A stretch of 64,000 nucleotides of DNA from Isoetes taiwanensis (GCA_021234155.1 JAJEKV010000027.1:5268623-5332622); one strand, 5' to 3'. Shown: positions 12,161-25,900, counted from the first letter of the stretch. Made by a program: numbers and translations. Notes: generated by a model from the letters alone, not told the origin.

Positions 12161-13075
12161 TCAACATTGATAATAACTATAATGGGTCAATAGCGACAAC
12201 ATATCAATTGCCACGATACTAATAGGTACAGAATGTTGAGTATAATATGGAGGTACATTTAACGACGTATCATCTACCATTGATATCATCTACCATTGTA
12301 CACTTAGAGATCAACATGTGCTTCTTATTAACTTATTGTGTCATGAATTTGTCCTCATTATATTGGCACCAACATGCAACCCACATGCGACCGTCATGTT
12401 TTGTTTTAAAAATCACATCCTTACTCAAACTTGTGGACAATCAAAATATTGGACGTGCTTTAGTCATAGGACATGTATCAATATGAAGATAGGACACGTA
12501 CCAATATGAAGTTAACTAAAACTTTTAGTGAAGTTTTCACTACAAGATAACATTTTTTTCCCCATCATGCATCACTATAGTGAGGGATGACACAATTTTA
12601 AAGCCACTTCCTAAGGGCTATCCATGTAGCTGACCTATCTCTAGCTTATGCCAATGCTTAGCTTCTCAATGAAAGCTAACTAGAACAGCTAGACATGGAT
12701 AATGACAATATTGAAGACAATATTGACCAGAAAGGATACATGTGATTGTTACGGCAATAGTTTTGGAATTGTCATGGCTTCGTTATTTATTGATTGGCCA
12801 CTCCTATTGTGTAGGATTAAATGTAGATATCAATATTGAAAATTTCGAGTTGACAAGAATATTTGAACTAAAATTTGAGCATATCATTGAATCTCGATAA
12901 TAAGCCTAGTAGACTAAGCACTAAGTCATAACAACTAGATCAAGAATCTTGCTCCGAGTAAAAATGAGGAGGGGGAAGGGAGAGGAGGAGGAGCATTAGA
13001 GGCCAATTGTTCTATGAAATCCACACTACATACACCAATATTGCTCAATTCACCTTACAGTGCAAGGTGCCCCCC
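12161..13075. repeat. segmental duplication, copy 2, distal part
   Basis: Diverged direct repeat of 3721-4740 in the same order and orientation. It is uninterrupted here, directly followed by the equivalent of 8641-9374. Confidence 0.7.
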
Positions 13076-13989
13076 AGTTTTCTATTTATTTAGAGAAATA
13101 AGACAACTGTGGTGTGAGCACCTTGGTTGGTCACTTTTTCCTAAATGAATAGAACATTTTAGTAGTATATGCAAAATAGACTTTACACAAAACAACAAAT
13201 GAAAGGAACATTGCAATTAATACATTAGATCATGGATTGTAATGGTTTTAGGGCCAAGTCATACCTAAATATTGTAACGACCAAGCCTCGTTTTATTAAT
13301 AACATTGCATATGAACATTTTCCTACCGATCACTTTTGTGGAATGAGAAGCTAGATCATTTTTATAGGAGACGTAAAATAGACCACGACAAATGAAAGGA
13401 ATATAGCTAGATCATTTTTTATGCAAAATAGACCATACACAAAACAACAAACCAAAGGAATATGCCCTCTCTCTCTTTTTTTGTGCAAATTAATGCATTG
13501 GGCCAAGTGGTCTAGATTAGATAGGTTACATAGCCATGTCGAGGTACCATAGCCAGCAGGTCTTTTTTCATTGGCAGACATATAACATTATGATAATAAC
13601 ATTATGTGGCATGCTATGCTATGCTATGGCTTTTTTCATACTGTTTTAAGATGAACAGTTCTACATATTGTTGTAGGCAAGATCCGATGGAAGGTTTGCC
13701 AAGTCAAACATCATATTAAACTTCCTACATTAACAAGCTAGTATCAAAGCAATCAAGTTCAACCATCAAATGGTTAAAGCTAATATCCTTTCCAATAGAA
13801 GCTCCAGCCTCAATAACGATTTGGGTGCTATTATATTTACTCTAAAGCTAGGTTGTGGAAGAAGTGCATCATACATTAGAGGCAATTTATTTCTCTTAAT
13901 ATTAATATAATAATTTTTGCGTTCTTCAAAAAAATAACTAAATATATTGTAGTTTATTCTTGTACACTATAAACCATGTAAGTTGTCTG
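13076..13989. repeat. segmental duplication, copy 2, middle part
   Basis: Diverged counterpart of about 8641-9060, with internal short duplications around 13185-13450 ('aatagaccatacacaaaacaacaaa'-like). No gene recognised. Confidence 0.6.
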
Positions 13990-14582
13990 GATCTGCTCAA
14001 ACTATTCTCTGTTGCTTCCATGCTGCTCTCTATTCCAGACTTAACAAACTCAGGCTTCATAATTGTAGATTCTGATCTCTTTCTCGCCTCATTACCCCAT
14101 TGCAAAAATTCTTCACCTCGTTATATGTCCGTCCATGTAAGTATTGTGATATGAGCTACCACCTGACACATATTCCAAATTTTATCATGTCTTGTGCATG
14201 TTTATATAACCTTATCATCCAATTTGCATACAAAATGCTTAGTGGAGTAATTGCTAAAAAAAAAGAAAATGAAATGGAGATACAGAACCCTGACCTGTTA
14301 GCCATGTATCAATGCAATTCGATGACAATTCATTGTTCTTCTTTAGACAATTTTTCTTGTTTCAAATTAAATGCAGATAGTTTATCCATCTCAGGCTGTA
14401 ACTCTTGCCAGAACACTACAATCCTACGTCAAAAATCGAAGTATTAACTCTCTAACATTTATTTTTGAGTTTTTATAGAATTAACCCACTTCTTCGGATA
14501 TAAGGCTCCATGTGATATTGCCATTATATTGTCGCATATAAGTTGTGAGCTTGTCGTCCTCTAGTGGAGACCAGAGGTCCAT
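13990..14582 (-). pseudogene. R2R3-MYB remnant B (exons 1-3)
   Basis: All three MYB exons are visible on the minus strand. Exon 1 runs 14582-14486 and begins MDLWSPLEDDKLTTYM, then NGNITWSLISEEVG. Exon 2 runs 14423-14295 and contains CSGKSYSLRWINYL, with a stop before it and another after it. It is 129 bp, one base short of the standard 130, which shifts the frame. Exon 3 begins at 14162 with RW, a stop, then LISQYLHGRTYNEVKNF and continues towards about 13990 with a frameshift. Compared with the intact gene it has at least three nonsense changes and one indel, so it is a clear pseudogene. Both decayed copies face opposite to the intact gene. Confidence 0.85.
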
Positions 14583-14779
14583 CTTCAGCCCATTCTTAGT
14601 TTTCTTTTATTTAAAACAACCCTATGCAAATTTATATCAATGTTACTTAAAAGGCAATTGGTTCTTGGCCATTAATATTGGCCCATCACGGTGGGTTAGT
14701 AGCAGAATTTTCAAGAACATAATAAATGGCTCTAGAGTCTCAGAAGAGTCCCAGTCCATGGGCTTATGTTCAAACTATT

Positions 14780-15245
14780 GAATGCCAAGAATTTCTCATG
14801 CTAATAAGCTATGATGCAAAATTGCTCCTGCTGCTTGAACATATATAGATTCCCATCATTGTTTAGCTTAACAAACCCTTGTTCCAACAAATATTTGTCC
14901 ATGCAGATATACCAAGCATGTGGTGATTGTTTAAGACCATGCACTTCCTTCTTTAACTTCCAGGTTTTACCTTCCTTTTCTTCAGATCCAACAGGTGGTT
15001 TCGTATAGATTTCCTCTTCAAGTTACATCATTCAGAAACGCTATGCTTACATCCATATAATGCACTTCAAGATCCACTGAATTCTCTAATGCTAACAACA
15101 TCCTAATACTTGCCATTTTCACTATTGGTGAGAATGTATCATAGACAACTCCTTTTTGTTGGAAAAAATCTTAAGCAACTAGTCTTGTCTTAAATTTCTT
15201 CTCTCAATTAGATAAATATTTGATCTTGAATATCTATCTATTTCC
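14780..15245 (-). pseudogene. copia reverse transcriptase fragment
   Basis: The minus strand reads KTRLVA, stop, then QQKGVVYDTFSPIVKMASIR, followed by LEVHYMDVSIAFLN. Further on come KLKKEVHGLKQSPHAWY and DNDGNLYMF-like residues. These are the RVT_2 (Ty1/copia) signatures before and after the catalytic region. At least four stops are present. It lies directly downstream of the integrase part of the same element. Confidence 0.8.
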
Positions 15246-15654
15246 AACAATTTTTTTAATTTTCTCCTTGTTTACAACTTCAAATGTTCGAGACAGTCCT
15301 TTCAAAAGCTTGCATTTCCTCTTCCATTGCAGGCCTCTATCTTTCATGATTTTCATTTGTAACATAAGTGCTTGGGACATCACGCTCCATCACTATCATT
15401 AAAGCTGGTATGACCTCCTCTTCTTGATGCTTTAGTCTTTTATTTTTGCCATCTCTTTCTCTACCAAGCTCTTCAATGCATATTCCTCTTTCCTCTAATT
15501 CCTTTCTTAAACTTTCAGGTTAACCTTCTTCTAGTTCTATTTTCAATGTGCTCTTTGTTTCTATTGTCTTCCTTGTCCATTTCTGATTTTCATTAGAACT
15601 ATTCACCTTCTGCACATTATTTCTAAGCTCTATGTTATCATCTTTTATTTGCAT

Positions 15655-16310
15655 CTATATTTTGGACCTAGTATGTGAATTGGTCAGTTCTATGTCATCT
15701 TTATCATTATCTTGACACTCATTCTTATGAGTCTCCACTTTCATCACTTTCTCTTTATCTTCACATTCGTTTCTATCTTTATATAATTGATCGTCTACAA
15801 AAACCACATCTCTGCTCACTAATATCTTTCTGCTATTTGGTTCAAATAACATATATGCCTTGGCTTCTTCATTGTACCCAATTAGAAATGCAATTTTAGC
15901 TCTATCGTCCATTTTCTTTTTGAGCTCTTCTGGAACATGCACATAAGCTAAGCATCCATAGGTTTTAAACCATTCATATTCAGATATTCTTCGTGACCAC
16001 AATGTTTCAGGCATATCGTCTTCTGTGCTCATACTGGATAGTCTATTTTGAATATATTATAGCAGTTTTTTTAGCTTCTTTCCACAAAATGTTTGGTAAC
16101 CCAGCATGTTTCAACATGTCTCTCACAGCATTTAAACAGATTTTGTTCTTCCTTTCTGCTATCCCATTTTGTTGTGGTGTGTATCTACAAGTCAACCGCC
16201 TCCTAATTTTCTTCTCAATGCAAAATGCCTTACAATTCTTTGATATGGATTCTCCTCCTCGATCTGACCTTAATCACTTTAATTTATTTCCAGTTTCTCT
16301 TTTTGCTGCA
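15655..16310 (-). pseudogene. copia integrase core and C-terminal fragment
   Basis: At about 16270-16050 the frame contains LRSDRGGE, then RRLTCRYTPQQNGIAERKN and AVRDMLKHAGLPNILWKEA. These are the last two acidic regions of the copia integrase DDE core. After a frameshift near 16032 it continues WFKTYGCLAYVHVPEE, then LIGYNEEAKAYMLFEPNSRK and VSRDVVFVDD, the conserved post-core segment. The end is rich in Asp/Glu/Lys. Broken by a shift and a stop. Confidence 0.85.
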
Positions 16311-16939
16311 GCAGTATAGTCTTTGAAAGCTTTTAATGATTCATTTTTCTTTTTTTTTTCTTTTTTTTTTTTGATAAACAATAACATAACCTTTATAGTA
16401 AAATCGTTAATAAATGTGATAAAGTACCTTTTTCCAGTGTAACTTCTCACATTAAGAGGTCCATAGATGTCGGTATGTATTAGCTCCAGTGGTGCTTCAG
16501 CTCATTTGGATCCCTTCTGAAAAGGCAATCTAGTGCTTTTTCCAAGCACACAACCCTGCATACATACAAAGTGCTTGCGTTCCGCTTTATCACTATCAAT
16601 ATATTCCAATTTGCTCAATGCTTTTACATTATTAATATTTGTATGCCCACCATGCCTTAAGGTTGCCACTGTCACATTATTTATTGCTGGAATTTTTTTC
16701 AGAAAATTTTATTTCAAACAAGTCTCCAACTCTTTTGGCCAAAAAACAGATTTATTATCCTTCTCAATCTTCCGTATGTCCTTGTCAAAAAGCACTTAAA
16801 CATCCAAATCAACTAACTGACTGACTGACTTAAATTTAGTTTTTTTACTATTCCTGGTACACAAAGTACTTTTTCTATCTCTACTGGTTCTCCTTGCATA
16901 TCGTATAACTGTAACATTTCAACAACTTCTACTTATTTT
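16311..16939 (-). pseudogene. copia protease C-terminus and pre-integrase region
   Basis: Immediately inside the element junction the minus strand reads VEVVEMLQLYDMQGEPVEIE and then KVLCVPG, the sequence that follows the active-site half of copia protease. It continues in frame from the protease half at 28397-28590 if the intervening 11.45-kb element and one TTTT copy are removed. The rest, towards integrase, is heavily decayed with long T/A runs near 16345-16372. Confidence 0.75.
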
Positions 16940-16964
16940 AAGTCGTATTTAATTAAAGTGGGAC
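16940..16964 (+). repeat. left 25-bp terminal inverted repeat of element 1
   Basis: Begins AAGTCGTATTTAATT and ends GTGGGAC. It is the exact reverse complement of 28368-28392. Confidence 0.9.
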
Positions 16965-17317
16965 AAATCTTGAATTTTGGGACTCGGACTAAAAATGGGA
17001 CTCACACACCATAAAAGAAATTTCTGAATTGATTGCTTGAATAGAATTACACATGACACACATAGAATTGGGTTACTTGTTTTCCTCATAAATTTTACAA
17101 ACCACTAGTTGAGATAGTTTTCAAACTTCTCAATATTATGTGCCCTCATACAATGATATAGCATGGAGGTTGCTCATGGCCTTGTCCATCTCCCTTCTTG
17201 GGATCTTGTGTGTGTTGTCCTTTGCAACGTGAGAACTTGGATATGACCATACCACACACTCCACCAATTCCCTCCTTTGAGGGTCGATAATTTGCCCTCC
17301 ACTTCTTCTCCCAAAGA

Positions 17318-20060
17318 TTAGGTGTATTGCTCCTTCAAGTTGCCCTTCTTATGTCTCCCAATGGGCTCCCAATATTGAATTTGGAATCCGGGACGCAACT
17401 CCTCTCCATCAGGCATAGTGGTGGTTACATCAGAGAGTGCCACCCCTAACCATATTGGACAGTCCTCATCATCAGGCCTTACTAGCACAAAGTATCCTTC
17501 CTTGATGTCCTCAAAGGGATCCCACTCAGGAAGATCAAACCACTTCGGCTTTGAGGCCTTACTTCCCACAAACCACTTGGAATCCTTTTTGGGACCCAAG
17601 TGAGCATTCTTAGACGTGCTTGCACCTTGAGAACCCTCCCATCTTGACTCGGCAGAACCCGCCTCTTAGCTCCCTCCCACATGGCTGTTCGGTTTCCAAG
17701 CATGTCACAACTTTCTCCCAGTACTTGATTAGGGAGTCCATTTGATTTTTCTTAAGAGTGGAGGTGTGCTTTCCATTTCGAACATCATCCCAGTGTGTAA
17801 TGTAATCCTTGATGCCCTTCACCGGTTGGCTAGAGTCTTTGGTGTCTTGAAGGGAGGTAGTGGTTTTGGTTGCCCTTTAGGAATGAGAACTTCACCAAAG
17901 AAGCACCCTTTGCCACAACTTCGATACCTTGTACAGGCATCCACAACTTGTCACCGGTCTCCACGTATATTGCATGATTGGTATTCTATCCCTAACCCAA
18001 AACTTGAACTGAAGTGGCTTTGTGTGTCCTGTCAACTGGTCCTTACCATCTAGCAAGTATCCTTCTACAAATGATTTCCAATCTGCAACCTCATCCATCA
18101 AGAAAGCCATTGGGTTGGGGTCAATGCACTCTCAAACACATCCATTAGTTCGGGGAGAGTGGTCACGTTTTCTCTCTTGAGCTTGGTGGAGAAAGTTCCA
18201 AAGAATCCATCTATATCATCATGCATATGCCCAACCATCATGAATCCCACTTTCACAACTTTGAATACTCCCCTTCTTTGTCAAGTATGACATTGCCCCA
18301 AACATCCATCTATTCTTGTTTTCTTTCCAACAGGTTGTCCAACTGAACACATAGCTCCTCGGGCTGATTTCTCAAGTAAGGGGAAATCATCCCAAGTCCT
18401 CCTTGATTCACTAGACACCTTGGATGTGAGCTTTTTATCGCCTTTGGTAACAAAGCGGTTGATCATCCATCAAAGCCTCAAAATGGGTCTTTGAAGGGGA
18501 ATACCTCCTCCCTTCTATCGATCCTTTCTCTAGTGTTCTCGACACTTGAAAATAGAGCTCACATGGAAGTTTGGATCATCTCTCCATAGATCAAGCACAA
18601 AATGACCATATGTTCCAGTTCCATGACCATGTGTTAATACACCCGCCGGACTTACTTTCATCGAAAAGCGTTTTGACAACGCGCGGGTAAAGGATCTAGC
18701 TTTGGCAAGAAAGTCTTGTGTTGGCCCATCTTATCATGAATTATACACAAAAATTTGTCCGGTTTGCATCTCGAGAAAATGTTCTCCACTTTGCCAATAC
18801 AACCTGTCTACATGATATTTGGTCCCTTTGGTGATCTGCAAATTGCTCCCTAATTGCCATTCTTTCTTTCTCTATTGCGGTTGATGCAAGTGTATCCTTG
18901 AGTTGAATGCAAGTGTTGCACTTTGAGAATGGCATGTGTTGTAGGACACTCACGCCCCAGAAGTGAGTGCTCCATAACTTACTGAAATGTGATTGAGAAA
19001 GAGGCCTACCTCCAGTAGTTTCTAGGATGGAGTTGACCTCCTTAAGGCACTCCTTCGGATATAGTGTTGTGGCAACACTCTTTGCACCACTTTCGCACAC
19101 CGTGCTTTCGTTCACCTTCGACTTGTGAGGCATAGATTGAGACATGTATCTCACAAAGCTCTCAAGACTGCAATGGCCTTTAGAGTATTTGCTCTAGTTT
19201 TCAAAGTGAGTGCATTACCATGTTGGAACAAAGTGTGCCCTTTTCTAACCTGCCCCATTATCACGTAAAATGAAGACTTGCTCACCCCAAGAATCCATCT
19301 CAATGCTCTCATACATACCTTCATGCCCCTCAATTGATATAGTAGCCGAATCCCGTGTTTTCATCATAGCTGGAATTCCTACACAAGGAGTAAATGAAAT
19401 TAATCCTATCTTTTTGAAGTGTCCAATGTATTGGGACCTTATCTCACGAGGGTCATCCACATTGTACTGCTTTTGTGCAATCTAGGTTGCAACACTCTTG
19501 TCCCCTAATTGCCTCCAGATTTTCTTTGGTTGGTGCCATACTTTCCATCCTTTCTAAATATTTGTCACTTCTAGGCCTCTTGGGCACCTTTGGCTGCCTT
19601 TTATGAAAGACATAGCGTCTCTTCCTTGTGATCAAAGGATGCTCATCGACCACCAAATCTTCCACATGGCCTTGGGTGGGCCTTGGGGTGTGTAGTTCAG
19701 TAGGGCAATCTAGAGTATCACCATTCTTGTGTGTAATATATCTAATTGGCCATCTCAACTCGAAGCTTGGGACTCCAAAGCCCGAGCACACAATGCAATC
19801 ACTAGAGCTTCCCTGGGACATGATTGTATCAACTTCGATAAGAAGCTTCACAATGCCAACTCCAAGATGTTCATCTCCCAGCCTCTCATCATTCACACTA
19901 TCAAATGGATCAACTGCAGTTATTATACCCTCTGCAAATACCGTCTGGTTGCAAGGGTGCAACAAAAGGCAACCCATCTTCCTCCATTGGAGCCTAGGGC
20001 AATGGCCTCCTTTGGACTTCCCTGGCTCCATTTTACTCATCTCACATGTTCCCTGAATGA
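17318..20060 (-). pseudogene. DUF7869-like transposase of element 1 (disrupted)
   Basis: Reading the minus strand from an AG acceptor near 20058, the exons give a long N-terminal region, then GVSKSSFYVIMGQVRKG (about 19290) and LSQSHFSKLWSTHFW. A CNTCIQLKD motif follows, then DKFLCIIHDKMGQHKTF (18.74 kb), GVLTHGHGTGTYGHFVLDLW (about 18.65 kb), NKNRWMFG, and VGFMMVGHMHDDIDGFFGTF (about 18.22 kb). These correspond to the conserved acidic and 'GHxHxDxD' motifs of the large transposase-like family annotated as DUF7869 in plants. The C-terminus (17318-17600) is a compact WDPFEDIKEGYFVLVRPDDE module, possibly BAH- or SH3-like. Several frameshifts and stops separate the blocks, more than introns alone explain. 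It is related to the copy at 52080-53249. Confidence 0.75.
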
Positions 20061-20560
20061 AAAAGCTCACATTAAAACCATCCACAAATATGACCATATG
20101 AACCATATAAAACCATACAAACATATTAAATATAATCATATTATATCATACAACCATATTAACTAAAATCATACAACCATATTAACTAAAATCATATAAC
20201 CATATTAAAGCATACAACCACACTCATTCTAAACCATATGTAAACATTGTAAACATATATAACCATTGAAACTATTCAACCATTGAAACCTTATTAAATA
20301 CATAAAATAACATATATAAACATATAACCTACCCTTTCATATCTTGTCATGTCCACGTGGCGCCTCTTCAGAGGCTGTAACCGTGGCCATGTCAGCAATC
20401 CGCACTGCCACGTCATGGAGGGCATGGCCCACACGTGACAATGGTTTTTATTATTGCACTTTTACGAGGTTCGAGGGTGCAGCCAGAATTAACTGCACCC
20501 TCTTCCTCTCCCCCCCGACCATTCTTCCTCCCCTGTTTTCTCTGATCACTCATCCTCCCC
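20061..20560. promoter_or_regulatory. putative divergent promoter region of element 1
   Basis: Between the minus-strand transposase and the plus-strand passenger gene. It contains G-box-type ACGT motifs: CACGTG at 20354-20359 and 20432-20437 and CCACGTCA near 20408. These sit in a GC-richer patch that follows AT-rich 'accatatt' minirepeats at 20080-20330. G-boxes bind bZIP/bHLH factors in plants. The minirepeats may be an intron or leader of the transposase. The promoter role is inferred from position. Confidence 0.4.
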
Positions 20561-22969
20561 TGTTTCCTTAGGCGCCCGCTTTACCGATCAGGCGATCGAT
20601 CGAACCGAGCGATTCCAAGGCCATCTTATGACAGCAGCTTGGTCGACGGATCAGGACGCTTCCAGCGCCGAAGTTCTCGCGCAGATTCATTGTTCGAGCG
20701 TTCTGCTTTGAGAAGAAAGTGAGGCCCTTTTAGTGCTTGCTTTTTTAGTTTTACGTAAGTCTTTTAGTGCATTTTTACTTATATTACGTTGTTAGAGGCT
20801 CTTATTGATCCCCGATACAATTTACACCCAGAAAAATCCTTATTCACGCTTTGCCAACGACTATACCCACATGGAAGCGAACTTCGGAAGCCTCCTACTC
20901 ATCCAACAAATCTTCCAGGTATGTTTTTGTAATATCATACCCTTTTTTAATCTCATTTCTCTGTACTGTTCTCCACTGTTCTCTGTACTCTTCTCCACTG
21001 TTATCTGTTTTCTCATTGATCTCACTAATCTCACTGTTATCTGTTTTCCCTTTGTATTGTTTTCTGTTTTTGTTATCTTTTCTTGCTTGTGGTTGAATTG
21101 AATACATTGTACAGGCACAAGTGAGAATAGTGGTTAGAGTAGTAGCAAGCAACCGAGATAGAAATCATCGAGAGGCGGTGTTAGGAACTAAGATATTGCG
21201 AGCATTAACGAAACATAACTAGGAATGTCTTTCTCCCAAAGAAGAACTAAGAATAGGAATTGCATCACGTAATCTCCATTTCTAACTCACAAAGAAATCC
21301 AATGCGGAGACATGCGAAGGGAGTGGCGAGTTGGGAATACTTTCAGCTTGCCAACGATCCGAAGTACAGGCCTTCTTCTCGACTCGCGAGTCGAGAACTT
21401 CCCGACTCGCGAGGCGAGAAGAGGGAGTGTACACTCTGGACTGTTGGCCGGTTGAGGGATTCTCGACTCGCGATTCGGGATTGCACAGCTACCCAATGTC
21501 TTCACATTCTTTAGAACCCTGCTGCAGCCTTCTCGACTCGTGAGTCGAGAATGTGATACCCTGCCAATGGCTCTTTGTGCGTCGCGGTGCCAACTCTGCA
21601 TTGGGGAAACCATAGAGCTTGCGGTGCGCATTCTCGCCTGTGAAGTCGGAATGCCTTAACCAACGAGCACTCCCCTGTACTAACGGGAGTTCTGGATGGC
21701 CAAGGCATTCTCGACTTGCGAAGTCGAGAATGTAGACAAACGGCGACAACTGTCGCATTCTCGACTTCGCAAGTCGAGAATCCCTTTAACTTGCCAATTC
21801 TCACGTGTATGGTAGCGGTGGCCTCGACCGGTCGAGTCACTCTCCTTGAACCATCTTAAATTAAGTATTGCGAAGGGAGGGGCTCGGGCTGGGTGGAGGC
21901 CTCTACAACTAACCACAGGGGAAACCACGAGAGGAAGCCAAGGCTTGCATTCTCTACAAGGCACTTGCTTTCTATTCTCTGTTTTTAGTCCCAAGTGCAT
22001 CTAGCCATGCGAGCCACTCTCCTTCAACCATCTTCCTCGAATATTGAAGAAGAGGAGGGTTCTGGACAGGTGGAGGCCCCTCCGACTAACTACAAGAGGA
22101 TGCATTTGAACCGCATCTCCCGGGCCTTAGTCCTAGCCTGATCTATGTACAACATTCCAAGTAAATGTCCATGAAAAAAAAAACACACCTAAAAGCGGGC
22201 TGTTCTTTACCCCGATCCATTGTTTCCTTGCCGAGCATCTCTCAACCCGAGTAAATCATCTCGAAGCTGAAAAATGCTGGACAAGGAAACGATGAATCCG
22301 TCGAGCTTATCGGCCCGGTTCCATTATTTAAACACATACGGCATGTTCTACAAGCGAAATAACATAGGCATCTCTGAAACTCACCTCTTCCACGCTAATT
22401 CCTTGGGCCCTTTGTATCCGGGATCCCGCGGCCTCACCTAGAGTCTTTGCTTCTTCAGTGGGTCTCTTCAAGAGTGTATTCGCATCTAATACTTGTATCA
22501 ACTGCGATTCTCGTATCCCCGTTCCATGGCGCCCCTTGATGTAGAGTTCAGGTAATGCGGCAGCTCCTCTCCGCTTCCTACCTTAGCTCCGTGCTCATCG
22601 ATCAAATCAATCGCTTGCAATAGGGCGATGCGGTCGGGAAAAACACATATGCAAAGCGCCATTGCAGCGGCTTACGTCGGGCCATTCGGAAGTCGCTAAC
22701 GATCGATGCTCCCCCTCCGAACTTCGAGGTCCCCAATGCCGCTAGGGGAAGATAAACTACGCTCCGCTCACTTAGTCTCTTGATGTGATTAAATTTCAAA
22801 AATAGTGTTTGGGCGGGCTAAAGCCGACCGTCTTTGTACCCTTAGCCCGCTTCTTTTCATAAATGATTGCATGTCCTTAACTTCAAATTAAAGAACACGC
22901 CCGATCTTTTTACATGCAGTCCTAAAACTCACAACGGAGGAGACTTAATTTCTGAGGGGTCCTAAGAGG
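20561..22969. other. noncoding leader of element 1 with palindromes and a 180-bp duplication
   Basis: No convincing coding sequence. Two related blocks, 21834-21930 and 22011-22105, both contain 'cactctcctt.aaccatctt' and 'ggtggaggcc', and form a diverged direct repeat. Six of the short palindromes described separately lie at 21376-21781. CT-rich and T-rich tracts at 20930-21075 look intronic. Confidence 0.5.
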
Positions 22970-25900
22970 ATGAGAGGGCATAAAGACATGACTCCGTCCA
23001 AGAAGCGGTAGGGAGGGGATGCTTCTACCGGCGGCGACAAGAAGAAGAAGACAAACACCCCGGTGAGCTCGAGGTTTTCTTTTTGTCGAATACCTTAACT
23101 GATCCATCCTTTCTTCTTGCGGCATTCACCTCGGACTCACCGGTGATCAGCGGCGAACTCCATTCTTAAGTCATCGAGGGATTTGGAGACGAGCTTCTTA
23201 AAACAGCCAGCAGATTCTTGGTGGTATGTCGAGGTATCGACAAGTGGGAAGGAGAAAGATCTGTTTCTACACCAAAGGGACAAGAAGAGCTCGGAGACAA
23301 GTACAAGAAAATCGGTGTTGTGCTCTCCGTCTTTGCGCCAATTCAAAGCATTTAACACTACATGTCGAGGGTGCGGAAAAGAGTAAGTTCTATCACACCA
23401 AAAATTAGCGGTTTCAAATTATTCTCACTCTTCCATGAGCAAGGCTAAGGGCACAAAAAAAGCGCCTTTAAATTGTCGAGAACCTTGGGTGGAAGGATCT
23501 GGAAGGGATGAAGGAGGCCTAACCCTAACATCCGGGGAGCTTGGTATGGAGATTTCAGTCGGGGAAAAAGCATTTCAATACGGGGAGCTTCACTTCTACC
23601 GTCTTTGAAGACTCTACAACACTCTGATGGGGAATGAAGTTGTGGTTCATACACAAAAAGTCCACCAAAAACAAAGATGGGGATGATGACACCACACGAG
23701 GAATCGGATGACCGAAGGAGACGCGAAGATATGGTCGACTCCCAATTAATGGATCCGGATGATCAGATCGAGGATTTCCGCAGAGAGGGCACACGAGAAA
23801 ATGGAGTGGGCTCGGTATTATCCGTTGGGAATATCACACAAAGCTGCTGGCTGGACATTAGGCGGCTGAAGGTTTGCACGGAGATGCCGTCTTGTTCAAC
23901 CACGGGAATTTAATCCAGCACACATCTTTGGAGATTCTGAACGATGGTGCGACATCCCCGCTGCGAGATCCAATGCCCGCGGATGTCATACCTTTTAGCG
24001 GATCGGCCAGATGAGTTGTTCACCGGAAGTCCGAGGAAGATCTGAAGGGAAAGGACATCCGGTTCCTGGGTTGTAGGCGGTCAGCATTCAGTTAGGGCGG
24101 CGCAAAGTATTGCGAGCGGAGAAGGAGGTGCCGCAAGGATCAAGGATAGATATGCCAAGCGAGTGCAAAGTTCTTTTCGGCGGAGACGCCAACAACCGCC
24201 TGGCGGCATTAGCCACGCCCGTAACACAATAGCGGCGAAAACGCGAGCTACGTAAGGTAAATAACTCTCTCAATCCTAACATTTGCCGATTATCACTTTG
24301 GGGTTTCTCGACTCGCGAAGTCGAAAAAGCCGAAAATACTGAAAAATCAAAGGATCTGAGCTTTCTCCATTTCAAGAAAACAAAAAAACCAGTAAAAGAA
24401 AATTAGACATTCAAGGGACTTTCTCATTCGCGAAGTCGAAAAAGCCCTACCATCTTGACGTTTTTCCGATTATCACTTGGGGTTTCTCGACTCGCGAGTC
24501 AGCGCCGTGGTAACACGAGAAAATCAAAGGATCTGCGAGCTTTCTCGACTTCGCGAGTCGAAAACCCGAATATAAGTAAAAGAAGGGGTGTTTGTAGATA
24601 CTATCATGCTCGACATTGGTACATTATTTGCATCACGACCCTTTATCCCCGACTAGATCATACACGCTAGGCAACGATGGGAAAGCATTGGGTTGTCCTC
24701 AACGTCCTAAAGGAAACAGGGGCTCCCTGGATAAGTGGAAGACCTTTGAGAAACTATGCAGATATGTTCTGGCTGGAGGGCCGAGGAAGATGATGAGGGA
24801 GAGGATGAAGAGGAGAAGAAGAAGAGAACACCAAGGAAAGGCGGGGGAGTCTCTCTCGGACCAATATGACCTCATTCTTAGCACCGAGGCGATGCAGGAG
24901 AAATGGACTGAGATATGGGCTCAATGGACAAGAGGCAAGGCGAAGGACAGCAATGGAGAATTTCCATCCGGCGGACCCCAAGTTGTTTGACAAGCGGTTC
25001 ATGAAGGGATCTGAGGGCCTCACCCGGACAAAGAAAACGCTTGACACACAAAGGCGAGAATCTTGGATGGAACAATCACGCTAAGGAAGACTAGGAGTTC
25101 TAAAATGCGGGGCGCAAAGATTATGCCACAGTCCTAAAAGCGGCGGCGTCGCGTTAGAAGAAGGCATCACGGAGTTACGCAATGTTGCATCTAATGAATA
25201 CCATGACTTTGATTATTACAAGGAAAAAGGCTGCCCTTGATGAGGAAGACATGAAGGAATTGAACCATCTATGTCAACCCTACATCAACACCAAAAGCTG
25301 AAGCGTAGCGTCAAAACCCTTCCTTTCCACTGAGCGTGCTATGGCAATTCGAAGAGGAAGCTTGGATTCGGGGTGGTCCCATTTAAGGCCGGCGATAGCT
25401 CCCCCCATTTACGGTAACTTTGGGATACAAGGGATTTGGTGGTGCAGGCCTTTTGGACCCGTGGCACTATTTGTCATCAATATGATCGAAGACCCACCCT
25501 TTTTATGACAAAGGCGACATAGAAGCGATGGTACAAGGCGTGTGCGGACATGACCGACCTGGATACTTTCGGTTTCCTTGTCTTTTTGCATCTTGAGCAA
25601 TCGGACAATTAACCGTCTCCCAATGGGCAGGTGATATTAACTTCACCAACAAGATCATGTACTCCATATCTGAACTTGATCATGAGTGTAGACTTGGCTT
25701 GAGGAAGGCACCAAGCTTTGCCAACATAGTTTTGGTTTTGATTTCAAGATCGGTGTAGACCTGGATAAGTGGTGGTCTAGCGAGCATCATTATCTCGGCG
25801 GGTTCATGATCTCTCAAGAGCGATGGAACCCCTGGAAGGGGCAGATTTATGGAGGATGTTCCATCGATGGACAAGGTCAGCAAAGATGGTGCGGCCGAGG

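Noticed and set aside
15675-16319. Plus-strand frames opposite the copia integrase
   Set aside because: Shadows of the minus-strand integrase, which has clear family motifs.
19628-20166. Plus-strand frames of about 140 codons
   Set aside because: Antisense shadows of the element 1 transposase N-terminal region.
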